NCBI GenBank assembly: GCA_947495985.1
Contig: CANMBD010000001.1
Location: 1,674,001-1,738,000, forward strand
Source of the DNA: an uncultured Sphingomonadaceae bacterium
GTDB taxonomy: Bacteria > Pseudomonadota > Alphaproteobacteria > Sphingomonadales > Sphingomonadaceae
Length of the DNA: 64,000 bases
Reading direction: 5' to 3'
A program made the translations under genes and the position numbers. Under the pieces are notes generated by a model that saw only the letters and a list, made by a program, of their open reading frames with translations, was not told the DNA's origin and ran no database searches. Shown here one piece after another: positions 1-9,561 of this stretch. Within the stretch, counting starts at the first letter, position 1. Each line of letters starts with the position of its first letter.

Positions 1-2120
1 CTTATGGTCCGCTGCTCATCTATCGCCATCGGCGTATCGAAACGATATATCCGGTATTTAAGCGCCTCGTCATTCATCTCCAGCGTCGCATTCGGAATCT
101 CAACCGCTTCGATCTTCACATCAGCGTCCTGAAAGCGGACATGCAGTACTTCAACCGGAGCTCCGGTATCGTTGACTATCCCGATCAATCCCGCTGCCCT
201 CATGATCCGTTCTTGCGGATATATGTCGACGTCCAATTTGAAATCCGTGAACGATGGCTGCTTCAGCGTTTCATATTTGAGATATTTTTTCTCATATTCC
301 GCCAGCTGTTTTTCCTGATCATCCTGAGTCACATATTGATTCATCACATTTGTGTTTTGGAAGATATACGCGCCGCTGGCCGCTGCGGTCACGGCTGCGC
401 CCGCAATGATCAATCCGGCAACGCTTCTCACACGACTTGGCAATTGACGCAAACGCGGCATCAGGCTGGTTTCGGTACCACGGCGCCACAACAAATGGGC
501 CAGGGTCACCAATATGACGGCAAAAGCGCCCCAGTAGAGGCGTAACCACCATCCGACAGCACCATTTACTTCATTGCCATTAAGATCAGAGAACAGAGGA
601 GTGGGAGCCGCATCTCCATAGAGATAGAGCGGATGTTCAAAGCCAATATTGGCTAGAGTTATCGTGGCCACCAGATAAATAACCATGATGCCCCAACCGA
701 CATATTTGTTGGGACTCAGCGCCTGAACAAACACGGCCAGAACGGCGAGAATGATCATGTCGACGCCCCATGGCAGCAGATACCATAGGAAATACTGATC
801 CAAAGCAATGTCTGTGAAGCCGCGCACCAGCTGGATCAGCACCGCCGCGACCACAGAGATAAACAGGGTAGCGAAGAGGACGAGAGACACCGCAATCGTC
901 TTGGGCACCATATAGGCCCAATTGGGCAATGGCGTAGAATCGATAATCTCGTGCATTTTCCGATCACGGTCCCGCCACACCAGTTCCCCTGCGTAGTAGA
1001 TGGCGATGATGACGGGGATGATGCCGAACGAACCCATCAGGGTCAGCAACAGGGTAAAAGTCAGCGGCCGAGCAGGCGTGCCGTAAATCTCGTTTCCGAA
1101 CGCCAGAGCACCGCTGGCATTGAACAACCCGATCAAAACCAGCACAACGAAGGCCGGACTTTTGAAAACCTGGGTCATTTCAAAGCGGGTTCGCGACGCC
1201 AGCCGGCTCCAGGCTGTTCCGTCCTTGCTGGTCGCTGGCAGATTATCGACGGTCTGCGGTGCAACAGATGCCAGTTTCGCAGCTTTCTTTGCTTGTCGCC
1301 GCGCCTTGCGAGCTGAAACGCCGCGATCGGCAAAACTGAACCAGCGATAGGCAAGCGCAAGCGCACAGAAAGAGACACCGATCCAGATCAATCGGTTCCA
1401 AACTATTGCCCCCTCAATAGCGGGAAGCAGGTTATTGGATTCAGATGCGGTCCAATAACGAATGACGTTGTTGAGCGTTGCAAAGCCAAATGGATCAGCA
1501 TAGCCTGTAAATTCGCGCAGCTCAGGCATATTGTCGGTGCTGACATTGAATACAATATAAAGAACCAGCAGCACGACGACGCCCAGATAGCTGTACATCA
1601 TCGATCGAGTAAGCGTTGCCACCGCAAAGAATATGCAGGACGTCAGGAATATGCCCGGCAGCGCCATCAGGAAATAGGCATAGGCATAATAATGCAGCCG
1701 GTTCGGGCCCAATGTTTCCTGGTCAAGCCAGGGCATAAGTGAACCGAACCAAATGGCAAATGGTACGGTCAGGAAGGCTATTCCCGCCGCCATAAAAGCG
1801 CCGGTGAAGCGACCAAATAGATAGTCAAATTTCTTCACTCGCGTCGAACGGACCATAGGTCCAAAGCCACTTTCGTCGTCACGCACAATCACATTGGCGA
1901 CAAAGGCCGTCGTCACGAACATGAAGAATAAAGTCAGGATGAGGTGAATTTGCACGATGGCAACCGGGCTATTGGCATTCACATTGCCGCCACTGCCGAT
2001 AGAGATACCGTCGACGGTCATCGCTCCAAAAGTGAGCAGGAAAAATAATATAGAAACAACCCAGAAAACCGGGTTTTTGAACTGATAGCTGAGCTCGAAA
2101 GCAGCAATCTTGGCGAACAT
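1..2120 (-). CDS. ABC transporter permease, probably permease/M1-aminopeptidase type, 3' end outside window
   Basis: Open from ATG at 2120 (MFAKIAAFELSYQF) for 706 codons with no stop before the window edge. It has many hydrophobic segments in two permease-like halves, roughly residues 15-270 and 330-560. A further membrane segment near 590 is followed by a soluble extracytoplasmic stretch. This arrangement resembles the bacterial ABC permease/M1 aminopeptidase fusions, where a periplasmic peptidase domain follows the membrane part; that domain would lie outside the window, so it is inference. The ATPase gene lies 13 bp upstream on the same strand, so the two should form one exporter. The substrate is unknown. 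Confidence 0.8.
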   Translation of the reverse strand, partial: MFAKIAAFELSYQFKNPVFWVVSILFFLLTFGAMTVDGISIGSGGNVNANSPVAIVQIHLILTLFFMFVTTAFVANVIVRDDESGFGPMVRSTRVKKFDYLFGRFTGAFMAAGIAFLTVPFAIWFGSLMPWLDQETLGPNRLHYYAYAYFLMALPGIFLTSCIFFAVATLTRSMMYSYLGVVVLLVLYIVFNVSTDNMPELREFTGYADPFGFATLNNVIRYWTASESNNLLPAIEGAIVWNRLIWIGVSFCALALAYRWFSFADRGVSARKARRQAKKAAKLASVAPQTVDNLPATSKDGTAWSRLASRTRFEMTQVFKSPAFVVLVLIGLFNASGALAFGNEIYGTPARPLTFTLLLTLMGSFGIIPVIIAIYYAGELVWRDRDRKMHEIIDSTPLPNWAYMVPKTIAVSLVLFATLFISVVAAVLIQLVRGFTDIALDQYFLWYLLPWGVDMIILAVLAVFVQALSPNKYVGWGIMVIYLVATITLANIGFEHPLYLYGDAAPTPLFSDLNGNEVNGAVGWWLRLYWGAFAVILVTLAHLLWRRGTETSLMPRLRQLPSRVRSVAGLIIAGAAVTAAASGAYIFQNTNVMNQYVTQDDQEKQLAEYEKKYLKYETLKQPSFTDFKLDVDIYPQERIMRAAGLIGIVNDTGAPVEVLHVRFQDADVKIEAVEIPNATLEMNDEALKYRIYRFDTPMAIDEQRTI

Positions 2121-2133
2121 ATAGTCTCTCCGA

Positions 2134-3033
2134 TTAAGCTGCTTGAGAAGTATTGGCGGCGTCTCTACGCGTCGCAGCGAGAGTTGAGAAATAGACATCC
2201 TCCAACCCTCCTTCGACAGCGACAAATCCGTCACCGGGATTATCCGTCGCCAATATGTGGATGATTGTGGAACCAGCGAACAAACGAGTAGAAATAACCT
2301 CATATTTCGCCCGATATTCTTCCAGTTCCTCGCGTTTTATGGTCTTCGACCAGATTGTACCCTTGGTCTTGCTGATAAGATCCAGCGGCGCACCTTCCAG
2401 CTGAATACGGCCATTGGCAATTACCGCCATATTGGGACAGAGATCAGCAACATCTTCGACAATATGAGTCGACAGGATGATGACAACATTCTCTCCAATT
2501 TCCGCGAGCAGATTCAAAAAACGATTGCGTTCTTCAGGATCAAGGCCGGCAGTTGGTTCATCGACGATGATCAGTTCCGGATTCCCGATCAGCGCCTGCG
2601 CAATGCCAAAACGTTGCCGCATACCGCCAGAAAAACCAGCTATAGCTTTCTTGCGGACATCCCACAAATTTGTCTGGTTAAGCAAAGTTTCGACGGTTGC
2701 CTTGCGGTCAGCTTTCGATGTCATACCCTTCAAAACCGTCATATGCTCCAGCATGTCATAGGCCGAAACACGCGGATATACTCCAAAATCCTGAGGCAAG
2801 TAGCCCAGTCGCTCACGGAGTTGTTCCGGAGATTTCAGAATATCGATATCGCCAAACTGGATGCTCCCGTGTGTTGGTGTTTGCAGCGTCGCAACAGTCC
2901 GCATTAAAGTTGATTTGCCAGCTCCATTCGGCCCTAACAAACCGAACATTCCTTTCGGGATGGACAGCGTCACATTGTCTAGCGCCTTTGTTCCATTGGG
3001 ATAAATATGGGTAACTTCACGCAGTTCTAACAT
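2134..3033 (-). CDS. ABC transporter ATP-binding protein
   Basis: Nucleotide-binding subunit of 299 residues, pairing with the permease immediately downstream. Visible motifs: Walker A GPNGAGKST (34-42), Q-loop Gln81, signature SGGMRQ (135-140), Walker B LIIVDEP (154-160, Glu159) and an H-loop in STHIVED. ATG at 3033 is preferred because GGAGG (3040-3044) lies 6 bp upstream; a GTG at 3036 would be only 3 bp away. The C-terminal ~90 residues extend beyond the ATPase core, as in CcmA/YhaQ-type ATPases. The substrate cannot be told from sequence. Confidence 0.9.
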   Translation of the reverse strand: MLELREVTHIYPNGTKALDNVTLSIPKGMFGLLGPNGAGKSTLMRTVATLQTPTHGSIQFGDIDILKSPEQLRERLGYLPQDFGVYPRVSAYDMLEHMTVLKGMTSKADRKATVETLLNQTNLWDVRKKAIAGFSGGMRQRFGIAQALIGNPELIIVDEPTAGLDPEERNRFLNLLAEIGENVVIILSTHIVEDVADLCPNMAVIANGRIQLEGAPLDLISKTKGTIWSKTIKREELEEYRAKYEVISTRLFAGSTIIHILATDNPGDGFVAVEGGLEDVYFSTLAATRRDAANTSQAA

Positions 3034-3230
3034 CACCGTCCTCCAAAAACTTCATTTGGTGATATATGTACGTAATACACCAATGGCAAGAGGCTGAAAT
3101 CAAGATTCTATTCAGACGCAATTCTGGGTTGAGCTTGGTATTGAGCAGATCGAACAGTTCAGATTGATTTGGATGGAGTTTTGATCGTTCCGAGATTAAG
3201 TATCTTCACGAATCTGACTTACTTGAAGCG

Positions 3231-3305
3231 ATGTCCGCTTTGGGGATATATCGGTCAGGTCGTGAGAGTTTGCTTTGGGCGCAAAAGCGGATACTAGCGA
3301 TATGG
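3231..3305. repeat. dispersed intergenic repeat, copy a
   Basis: Contains GTCCGCTTT at 3233 and, 40 bp on, GCGCAAAAGCGGATACTAGCG. The second block is the reverse complement of the CGCTAGTGTCCGCTTTGCGC block seen at 48257. It is one of seven or eight imperfect copies in the window. The rest of the 3037-3322 gap shows no convincing gene. Confidence 0.6.
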
Positions 3306-3322
3306 CATTCGGTTGAATTGCG

Positions 3323-4228
3323 CTATTCGACGGCGATGGAAGAAACCAAACTCTTGGCCCCCGCGCTCACATATTCACTATCTGCCTTTGGCTCGAGCGA
3401 TTCCCTGACATCGCGATAATCGGCGGTCCACAGTACGGGCCAATCGGGCAGGAACGTCTTGTGTGAATAATATCCGAGCATGTGCTGGACGCGCGGTGAG
3501 AAATCCTGCGCAACTTCCCACGGTATTGTGATGGGATGCGCTTCTTCGGGCGTAAGCTGGGCCAGAATGTAGCTCATCTGAATCCCGAAACGCCATGTAT
3601 CCGTCGAAATATTGGCGCCCGCACCATGGATGGCTTTACCGGTGTAGAGCAGTGCAGACCCGGCGGGCATGACGGCCTGCACGACATCTTTCTCGTCCGC
3701 CTCCGCTGAAAAGTTTTCCCAAAGATGGCTACCAGGGACCACGCGCGTTGCGCCATTTTCTTCGGTGAAGTCTGTAATGGCCAGCATTATACTCAGCGTG
3801 CCTTCCGGTCCGTCCTTGCCGAGATCGTGGATCACTGGCCAGTTGCCTACATCGCGATGAAGCATCTGTTCGGTTGAGCCTGGTCCGATGATCATCGCCT
3901 GACCGGTATTGAGCCAATAGTCGTTGGCAAAGGCCTTCTCCGCCCATAGATGCAGAAGATCATGATCGATAAGCTTGGCAAAAGACGGTGCCTTGGTCGC
4001 AAGACCGGCGAACCGCTTGGTCTGTTCACCGCAGAACATCTGCTTGATGGCTCCGCCCGACATGCCGGGCTCAAACCCGTCGGCATGGGGTTTGAGTTCA
4101 GCTACCAGAGTTTCGAGAAGATCGCTTGCGATAAAATTCTCGACGATGATTGCTCCATCTTCATTGATGGCGGCGATGATTTCTGCCGATGGGGCGTTGC
4201 TGTCAAAATGTCTGAGTTGGGTTGCCAT
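3323..4228 (-). CDS. phytanoyl-CoA dioxygenase (PhyH) family oxygenase
   Basis: Predicted non-haem Fe(II)/2-oxoglutarate oxygenase of 301 residues. The facial triad is visible as H124-x-D126 (LHRDVG) and the distal His201 (AIHGAG), with Arg213 placed to bind 2-oxoglutarate. ATG at 4228 has a strong AGGAGG ribosome site. It is the last gene of the minus-strand operon starting at 10068, 33 bp after the saccharopine-dehydrogenase-like gene. PhyH enzymes hydroxylate many small substrates; the pathway here is unknown, so only the reaction class is supported. Confidence 0.85.
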   Translation of the reverse strand: MATQLRHFDSNAPSAEIIAAINEDGAIIVENFIASDLLETLVAELKPHADGFEPGMSGGAIKQMFCGEQTKRFAGLATKAPSFAKLIDHDLLHLWAEKAFANDYWLNTGQAMIIGPGSTEQMLHRDVGNWPVIHDLGKDGPEGTLSIMLAITDFTEENGATRVVPGSHLWENFSAEADEKDVVQAVMPAGSALLYTGKAIHGAGANISTDTWRFGIQMSYILAQLTPEEAHPITIPWEVAQDFSPRVQHMLGYYSHKTFLPDWPVLWTADYRDVRESLEPKADSEYVSAGAKSLVSSIAVE

Positions 4229-4261
4229 GTGATCCTCCTAAGTTATGAGCGAAGCACTGAA

Positions 4262-5434
4262 TCAAATATTGGCTTCGAATTTCAAAACGCCAGTATTGCC
4301 CAAACGGTCGATCAGTTTTTCGCCAAGTCCTGCCGCTGGCGTCCAAAAGCCGCCTTGCGTTTCGACATTGTCTTTCAACAAACACAAAGCGGCTTGTGAG
4401 ATCATTTTTGATGTACAGCCATAGCCGGGATCCTGAAACCCGGTGACGCGAACAACGCCGCGCTGTCCGTCACCGTTGACGCCATGAAAGGCGACCGTGA
4501 AATGTCCGGCTTCGCGTTCTTCAAGCGAGGGACCGTCACCCGGTTGTGGCGTTTCACCATCCGGGCTCAGCATCGCGCCGGGGTCGGCCATTTGTTGGGC
4601 GAGCTTCTCTCCATCTTCTCCCGGACCGGTCATCGTCATTTCGTCATATCGAAAATCCTCACCATAGGCATGGTTTTGCAGATGATTTGACCGATGAACT
4701 GTCTTGGTATTGATCGCCGCCATAATGAATGGAGAGGCCCAGCTGTTCAGATCTTCGTCAAATTTCACGGAGTCACCATCCGGCTGCGTGGGACCTTCAA
4801 ACCCTGGCGCCAGCGCATATGGGCTTTGAATGAGGGCCGCGATATTTTCGTCCTGCGAAGCGGCGCCCATCTCGGCCATGATACTCGCCACCGTGCCGCC
4901 CGACGCAACACCCTGTATCGCCTCAACCCGGCCTTTCACCCGTGTAAAAGCCTGCCCAAAATTTTCGCGGCCCTTATTTTGCAGCTGCAATATGCCAAGA
5001 TCCGATGGGATGGAGTCAAAGCCGGAACTGTTGATTATCCGCGCCCCTGATCTTTTCGCGACCCCATCATATTTGTCGATCATGGCGCGAATCCAGTTGG
5101 ATTCACCAGCCAGGTCAACATAGTCGGTGCCATTTTCAGCGCAGGCAGCGATTAGCTTTTCTCCATAATGCTGATACGGGCCGGCAGCTGCAATCACGAC
5201 TTTGGCGCGTTGCGCCAATCCTTGCAAAGCTTCGGCATCGCCCGCATCGGCAACAATTGTTTCTACACTATCAGATAATCCCAGTTCAGTTTTCGTTGCC
5301 GCCAGTTTATCAGCATTGCGACCGGCCAGAACAAACTTCGTATCGCCCTGCTTTCCTAGATATTCCGCGATGAGTTTGCCGGTGAATCCGGTTGCGCCAA
5401 AAACCGCGATGTCGATGTCTTTTTCTTGGGTCAT
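4262..5434 (-). CDS. saccharopine dehydrogenase-like / trans-acting enoyl reductase family protein
   Basis: 390-residue NAD(P)-dependent oxidoreductase. The Rossmann motif GATGFTGKLIAEYL sits near residues 10-23, followed by a saccharopine-dehydrogenase-like C-terminal half. Mycobacterial relatives act as enoyl reductases on lipids. ATG at 5434 (MTQEKD) is chosen because AGGA lies 6-7 bp upstream; a longer reading to 5608 would overlap the next gene and lacks family similarity. It lies mid-operon, after the SnoaL-like gene. Substrate unknown. Confidence 0.82.
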   Translation of the reverse strand: MTQEKDIDIAVFGATGFTGKLIAEYLGKQGDTKFVLAGRNADKLAATKTELGLSDSVETIVADAGDAEALQGLAQRAKVVIAAAGPYQHYGEKLIAACAENGTDYVDLAGESNWIRAMIDKYDGVAKRSGARIINSSGFDSIPSDLGILQLQNKGRENFGQAFTRVKGRVEAIQGVASGGTVASIMAEMGAASQDENIAALIQSPYALAPGFEGPTQPDGDSVKFDEDLNSWASPFIMAAINTKTVHRSNHLQNHAYGEDFRYDEMTMTGPGEDGEKLAQQMADPGAMLSPDGETPQPGDGPSLEEREAGHFTVAFHGVNGDGQRGVVRVTGFQDPGYGCTSKMISQAALCLLKDNVETQGGFWTPAAGLGEKLIDRLGNTGVLKFEANI

Positions 5435-5498
5435 GATATGTCCTATTTTAGATATGTAGGGATTGATAACTCGTCCCAGGCCAATGGCCGGGGAGCTG

Positions 5499-5894
5499 CT
5501 AGTCTTGTCTGATTGCCGAATTGACACCTGGGATGTCCCAGGCCTCGGCGATTTTGCCATCAACAATACGCCAAACCACTGCCGCATCGGTTTCAAATGA
5601 TTGTCCATCCAGTGTCATATTGGGAAGTGCATGGACTATGACAAATTCATTGCCGAGAGCATAAGCTTCCTTAAGGCTGACGTTGAATGTTCCGCCTGTA
5701 ATTTCTGCAAGGTCCTTGAAGAACTGTTTGAAGCCATTCAATCCTTCATAGGTCTTGTTGATTTGCGGCAGATGCTTGTTGAAATAGTGCCATTCAAAAT
5801 CGTCGGCAAAATGATCCACTGCTTCATCCAGCCGGTCCGGGATGAGCGGCGGAATGGAACTGATCATATCTACACTGGCTCTTTCGTTATTCAT
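5499..5894 (-). CDS. SnoaL/NTF2-like family protein
   Basis: 131 residues with the small alpha+beta cone pattern of NTF2-like proteins (DEAVDHFADDFEWH, then a beta-rich second half ending in a WRIVDGKIAEAWDI strand pair). Members serve as isomerases, hydrolases or carrier-free ligand binders. Only 1 bp separates it from the dimethylformamidase-like gene upstream, so the two are very probably co-translated. Function in this pathway unknown. Confidence 0.75.
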   Translation of the reverse strand: MNNERASVDMISSIPPLIPDRLDEAVDHFADDFEWHYFNKHLPQINKTYEGLNGFKQFFKDLAEITGGTFNVSLKEAYALGNEFVIVHALPNMTLDGQSFETDAAVVWRIVDGKIAEAWDIPGVNSAIRQD

Positions 5895-5895
5895 T

Positions 5896-7470
5896 TTAAT
5901 TTCCTTTCGGGACGTTTGGACTCAACCCAAATCGGGCGAGCACATTGAGCGTGATTTTCTCGATAAATGGATCATGGGCGGCAAGACCGTGGACCCACTC
6001 GGTAGTTCCCGCGTTGAACACTTCACCCTTGCCGCATTTGAAGCTGGCCATGACGGCATGGCCGCGCATTAGTTTTGCACGAGCCGTCGGGCTGTCTTCG
6101 CCAAATGTAACCTGCGTCAGGATTTCACGATCTTCGAGCGGAATGACTTTGGGGAACGGGCTGCGGTCTGATTCAGCCAGTGTGGCGGGAGTCATGGCGA
6201 TGATTTCCAGATTCTCGGGAACGCCCAATCCGCCACCGGGTTTAGGCAAGCCATCTTCCCCAAACTGGATAGGGCAACCGTCATTTTCATAACCGATCAG
6301 TGGGACATTGCCGCCAATCACATCGCCATAATAAAGATCGGTATCCTCCAACGCCCAGTGCGTGTCATTATAGATGGTATAGGCCGCGCTCCCGCGGGCG
6401 GCACACATGGCAATGCGATGATAGCCGCCATAGAGGAAGGAAAGGCCAAGAAAGCGCGCTTCCGGCGCCTCGAACGCCGGATGGGACCATAGATGGGTTG
6501 CATCCTTTCGGGTTGACGGATTGGCCCAAAGCGGATCATTTGCTTCGCCCGCCCACTTGTGCGCGACCATGGTCTGGCCATCATCTTCCCAGCGTATTTT
6601 CCAATAGCAGGTGTTGCCGGAAAAACTGATGAAGTTACCGCCCTGGTTGACAAAATGTTCTATTCCAAAGCGTTGATTGACTGACCAATATTCGCTGTGT
6701 CCAACGACCATCGCAGTGTCGTATCCGACAAGCGCATCGGGATTGGTCTCGAAATCATGATCGGTCAGGAAATCAAGATCGTACCCATTTTCCTCAGCCC
6801 ATTGGGTAAAGACATGTTCCCATTTTTTCAGGAAACACGCGGCGCCGTCATAGGGTGACGGCTTATGCTCGACCATCCATTCCATATTGCCGGGCATTGG
6901 CATCTGGCCAACATCGCGGGGTTCATAATTGATCAGACGCGGCGGTTCGCCCGGCGGCGAAATAAGCCCTTGGGGATAGGGCCGCATGCGGGACAATCGA
7001 CCAGTCGCACCATCACGCGATTCATCCGGCGTGACTTTGCCCTCCATCAGCGCAATCACATCGGCATAGGCGTTGCTGCCGCCCCAATAATTATAGGCTG
7101 CATAAGTATTTGTTGCGAGGATCAAAACGGCTTTTGCTTTGGCTGCCGATACCGCCTTGCGAACGCAGATAAAATGCTGACTCTTCGAACCGTCCGGACC
7201 GGACAGGGTCAGGTCATAATATCCGGTTTCCCAATCTTCGCCGATTTCAAAAGTGAAGGTTTCTGGCCATTGGCATCCATTGGTGTCGGCATCTTCGGGA
7301 ATAGCGTGATGGCCGATATCAATATTGTCAAATTTGGCGACCTGCCTCACCTCGGCACCGATGCGAGAAATCGTCAGGGTGCATGGTGAGGCAGGTGCGC
7401 TCGCGCACAAGGTCACTGTCTCTCCCGGGGCAGCGCTTACCTTGTTCGGATAAAACCATGGTCGATCCAT
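5896..7470 (-). CDS. N,N-dimethylformamidase large-subunit-like protein
   Basis: 524 residues from ATG 7470 (MDRPWFYPN) with GGGAGA upstream. A longer reading to 7668 overlaps the next gene and is rejected. The N-terminal beta-sandwich is followed by the family block ATNTYAAYNYWGGSNAY near residue 150, VVGHSEYWS, and a glycine/tryptophan-rich end (TTEWVHGLAAHDPF). In known dimethylformamidase the large subunit carries a mononuclear iron and hydrolyses an amide. No small-subunit gene is adjacent, so an amidohydrolase on a different substrate is as likely. Confidence 0.72.
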   Translation of the reverse strand: MDRPWFYPNKVSAAPGETVTLCASAPASPCTLTISRIGAEVRQVAKFDNIDIGHHAIPEDADTNGCQWPETFTFEIGEDWETGYYDLTLSGPDGSKSQHFICVRKAVSAAKAKAVLILATNTYAAYNYWGGSNAYADVIALMEGKVTPDESRDGATGRLSRMRPYPQGLISPPGEPPRLINYEPRDVGQMPMPGNMEWMVEHKPSPYDGAACFLKKWEHVFTQWAEENGYDLDFLTDHDFETNPDALVGYDTAMVVGHSEYWSVNQRFGIEHFVNQGGNFISFSGNTCYWKIRWEDDGQTMVAHKWAGEANDPLWANPSTRKDATHLWSHPAFEAPEARFLGLSFLYGGYHRIAMCAARGSAAYTIYNDTHWALEDTDLYYGDVIGGNVPLIGYENDGCPIQFGEDGLPKPGGGLGVPENLEIIAMTPATLAESDRSPFPKVIPLEDREILTQVTFGEDSPTARAKLMRGHAVMASFKCGKGEVFNAGTTEWVHGLAAHDPFIEKITLNVLARFGLSPNVPKGN

Positions 7471-7492
7471 TTTTCTTCTCCCAGTCTGATGA

Positions 7493-8191
7493 TTATCGTG
7501 TTGCAGCTGGTTGTGACTGATCCCGCAACAATGCGGCCCCCAGCCAGACCGACCAAAGTGGTGACAGCATGACAACGATTGCCAACGCGGCATCGGAAAT
7601 TTCAGTCTGTCCCAAATGCGAAGCGAAGAACTGGACGGTCCAGATTGAGGCCAGGATACCCGCGCCAATTGCCAGCCCCTTTAATCCGGCGACGTAGAGG
7701 AGTTTTGCTAGACCACCCAACCAGATAGCGGCCAAGATTGCCTCCAGCAGCCAGAAGCCCCGCCAGCTGCCACCGATGGTTGCCTCCCAGGCGGCGGCTT
7801 GGCCAGGACTAGCAATATCATTGTGAAGAGCCTCAAAAGCGCCAGCCATATGGACCGCGCCGAATGCACCGAGCAGGCAATAGATCAAACCGCAGAGGAA
7901 GGCGATGTCCGTCAGGTTTTCGTCGATATGCCGAAGCGCCTTCCATGCATATATGATCAGCGGCAGAAAGATCAGATAGTAGCCGAGAATGTCGGTCCAC
8001 ATTGCGGCGTAAAACAGGTTCGCTTGCTCGCCTGCGAGGCTCATCATCTGCTGTCCATCATGGAAGATCGATACGTCACCGCCTGATGCACTCATAAAAA
8101 GAAACTGCGTCAGATAAGCAAAAGGCAGAGAGAGGATGGCCGTGATAGCGGCAAGCTTTCGGCCTGGGATTTCAGAGTTTAGAGAAGACAT
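7493..8191 (-). CDS. polytopic membrane protein of unknown function
   Basis: 232 residues with about six or seven hydrophobic segments (first at ~13-33, last at ~200-220) and short loops. No signature motif was recognised. It sits 22 bp before the dimethylformamidase-like gene and 26 bp after the flavin oxidoreductase gene, so it belongs to the catabolic operon. A transport or membrane-docking role is conceivable but unsupported. Confidence 0.7.
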   Translation of the reverse strand: MSSLNSEIPGRKLAAITAILSLPFAYLTQFLFMSASGGDVSIFHDGQQMMSLAGEQANLFYAAMWTDILGYYLIFLPLIIYAWKALRHIDENLTDIAFLCGLIYCLLGAFGAVHMAGAFEALHNDIASPGQAAAWEATIGGSWRGFWLLEAILAAIWLGGLAKLLYVAGLKGLAIGAGILASIWTVQFFASHLGQTEISDAALAIVVMLSPLWSVWLGAALLRDQSQPAATR

Positions 8192-8217
8192 TATGAGTAA
8201 TCCTGTCCTGGCGCCAA

Positions 8218-9537
8218 CTAGGCGGCTTGTTTCAATTCTTCATGGTTTGGAAAATCTGAGAGTGCGTGATTAACGCTCCAAAGGGCGCTTTCCATATAGC
8301 CACCCGACATATAATCGCCGCAGAACGACAGGCCCTTTCGCTGCTGGGCTGATTTCAGAAAATCGAGTGTCCGCGCATTGTGACCAACGGTTGCTTGTGG
8401 AACAGCATTATGGTGGCGCGTTACTGAAAAACCCTCGATGGCATTGTCAACTTTGGGCAAGTATGGCGCGATACCTTTGCGAGCGATGCTAGCCAGTTCT
8501 TCATCTGTCTTGTCGATCAGGGCAGCTGATTTTGGATTGAGAATCCAGGCCTGCAATGTCGCTTTTCCAGAAGGTGTATTGTCCGGGCTTTTCTGATGCG
8601 TATCGACGCAAAAGCTGACCGAGCCTTCATTTTCGAACGGCAGGAAATAAGTCCAGACATCGTTCTCCAGCGGGCGATCCAGAAATAGTGAAACCAGTAT
8701 AGCAGGCGGCATTTCGATACCGGAAAGGTAGGCTTTCTCAGTTACCCATTCAGCTGGTACCAGCTCTGCCGCCTTGGTTGCAGGGGCGGCCATGACGACA
8801 TGGTCGGCATCAACCCGTTCTCCGCTTTCGAGAACAAGGCCAGTGGTTCGGCCATTTTCTTCGACCAGAGATTTGACCGGGCTATTGTAGTGAATGGTCA
8901 CGCGTTTAGCGAGTTCGGCATGTAGCGTTGCCGTGCCGCCTTTGAGCGAGACATAACCCGTCAGCATCACGATTTTGACGAGGCGAAATATCTGTAGCAG
9001 GTTGACTTTGGTGCTGTCTGGCTCGCTTAGCCCGCCGATCAAGCTCATCATGCGGATGATGTGATCCTGGATAAATTTATCCGACGTTGTTTCCAGTGCC
9101 AGTTGACTGTCATACGCGGCCATTGACGCATCCGCGGCAAATGTGTGCGAGCGATGTTTCAGCAACATACGCATCAGGTACCAGGCAACTTTCAAATTCC
9201 CTGAAATACCGCCTGGATTGATCCAGGGCAGACGCGGGTTCAACAGATAGGATTGATCTTGGCCTTTGCCTGTGAATACCCTGGTCTGACCCTTGATGGT
9301 TTTCAACTTTGGCGTCAGCCCTAGTTCGTCAATCAATTTCAAACCAAATTCGTAATTGGTGTGGAAATATTGCGATCCCACATCAGCCCAGTCGTCGGTG
9401 CCGGGACGGTTCAACAGGCGCCCGCGTCCTCCGGCTCTTTCTGTCGCTTCATAAATCTCGACCTGATGGCCAAGCTTTCGAAGTTCATGGCTTGCCGCCA
9501 ATCCAGCGATTCCGGCACCGATAACTGCGACTTTCAT
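8218..9537 (-). CDS. FAD-dependent amine oxidase / NAD(P)-binding oxidoreductase
   Basis: 439-residue flavoprotein starting MKVAVIGAGIAGLAAS, with the FAD-binding GxGxxG at 7-12, a glutamate ending strand 2 (EIYEATERAGGRGR) and a C-terminal FAD block CGDYMSGGYMESAL. This is the monoamine oxidase/phytoene desaturase fold. It is the second gene of the operon, 24 bp after the cupin gene. It may oxidise an amine or desaturate a ring; the sequence does not decide. Confidence 0.85.
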   Translation of the reverse strand: MKVAVIGAGIAGLAASHELRKLGHQVEIYEATERAGGRGRLLNRPGTDDWADVGSQYFHTNYEFGLKLIDELGLTPKLKTIKGQTRVFTGKGQDQSYLLNPRLPWINPGGISGNLKVAWYLMRMLLKHRSHTFAADASMAAYDSQLALETTSDKFIQDHIIRMMSLIGGLSEPDSTKVNLLQIFRLVKIVMLTGYVSLKGGTATLHAELAKRVTIHYNSPVKSLVEENGRTTGLVLESGERVDADHVVMAAPATKAAELVPAEWVTEKAYLSGIEMPPAILVSLFLDRPLENDVWTYFLPFENEGSVSFCVDTHQKSPDNTPSGKATLQAWILNPKSAALIDKTDEELASIARKGIAPYLPKVDNAIEGFSVTRHHNAVPQATVGHNARTLDFLKSAQQRKGLSFCGDYMSGGYMESALWSVNHALSDFPNHEELKQAA

Positions 9538-9561
9538 TGGTCCTCTCCCAATCTTGGAATT

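Noticed and set aside
3056..3083. TTGGTG...CACCAA inverted repeat upstream of the ABC ATPase
   Set aside because: Six-base arms with a 16-base gap are expected by chance, and it does not fit either operator consensus.
3231..3419. 62-codon plus-strand open frame
   Set aside because: Runs through a dispersed repeat into the PhyH gene on the opposite strand.
5435..5608. N-terminal extension of the saccharopine-dehydrogenase-like gene
   Set aside because: It overlaps the SnoaL gene, has no family similarity, and a good ribosome site precedes 5434.
7471..7668. N-terminal extension of the dimethylformamidase-like gene
   Set aside because: It lies over the membrane-protein gene in another frame; start at 7470 has a ribosome site.
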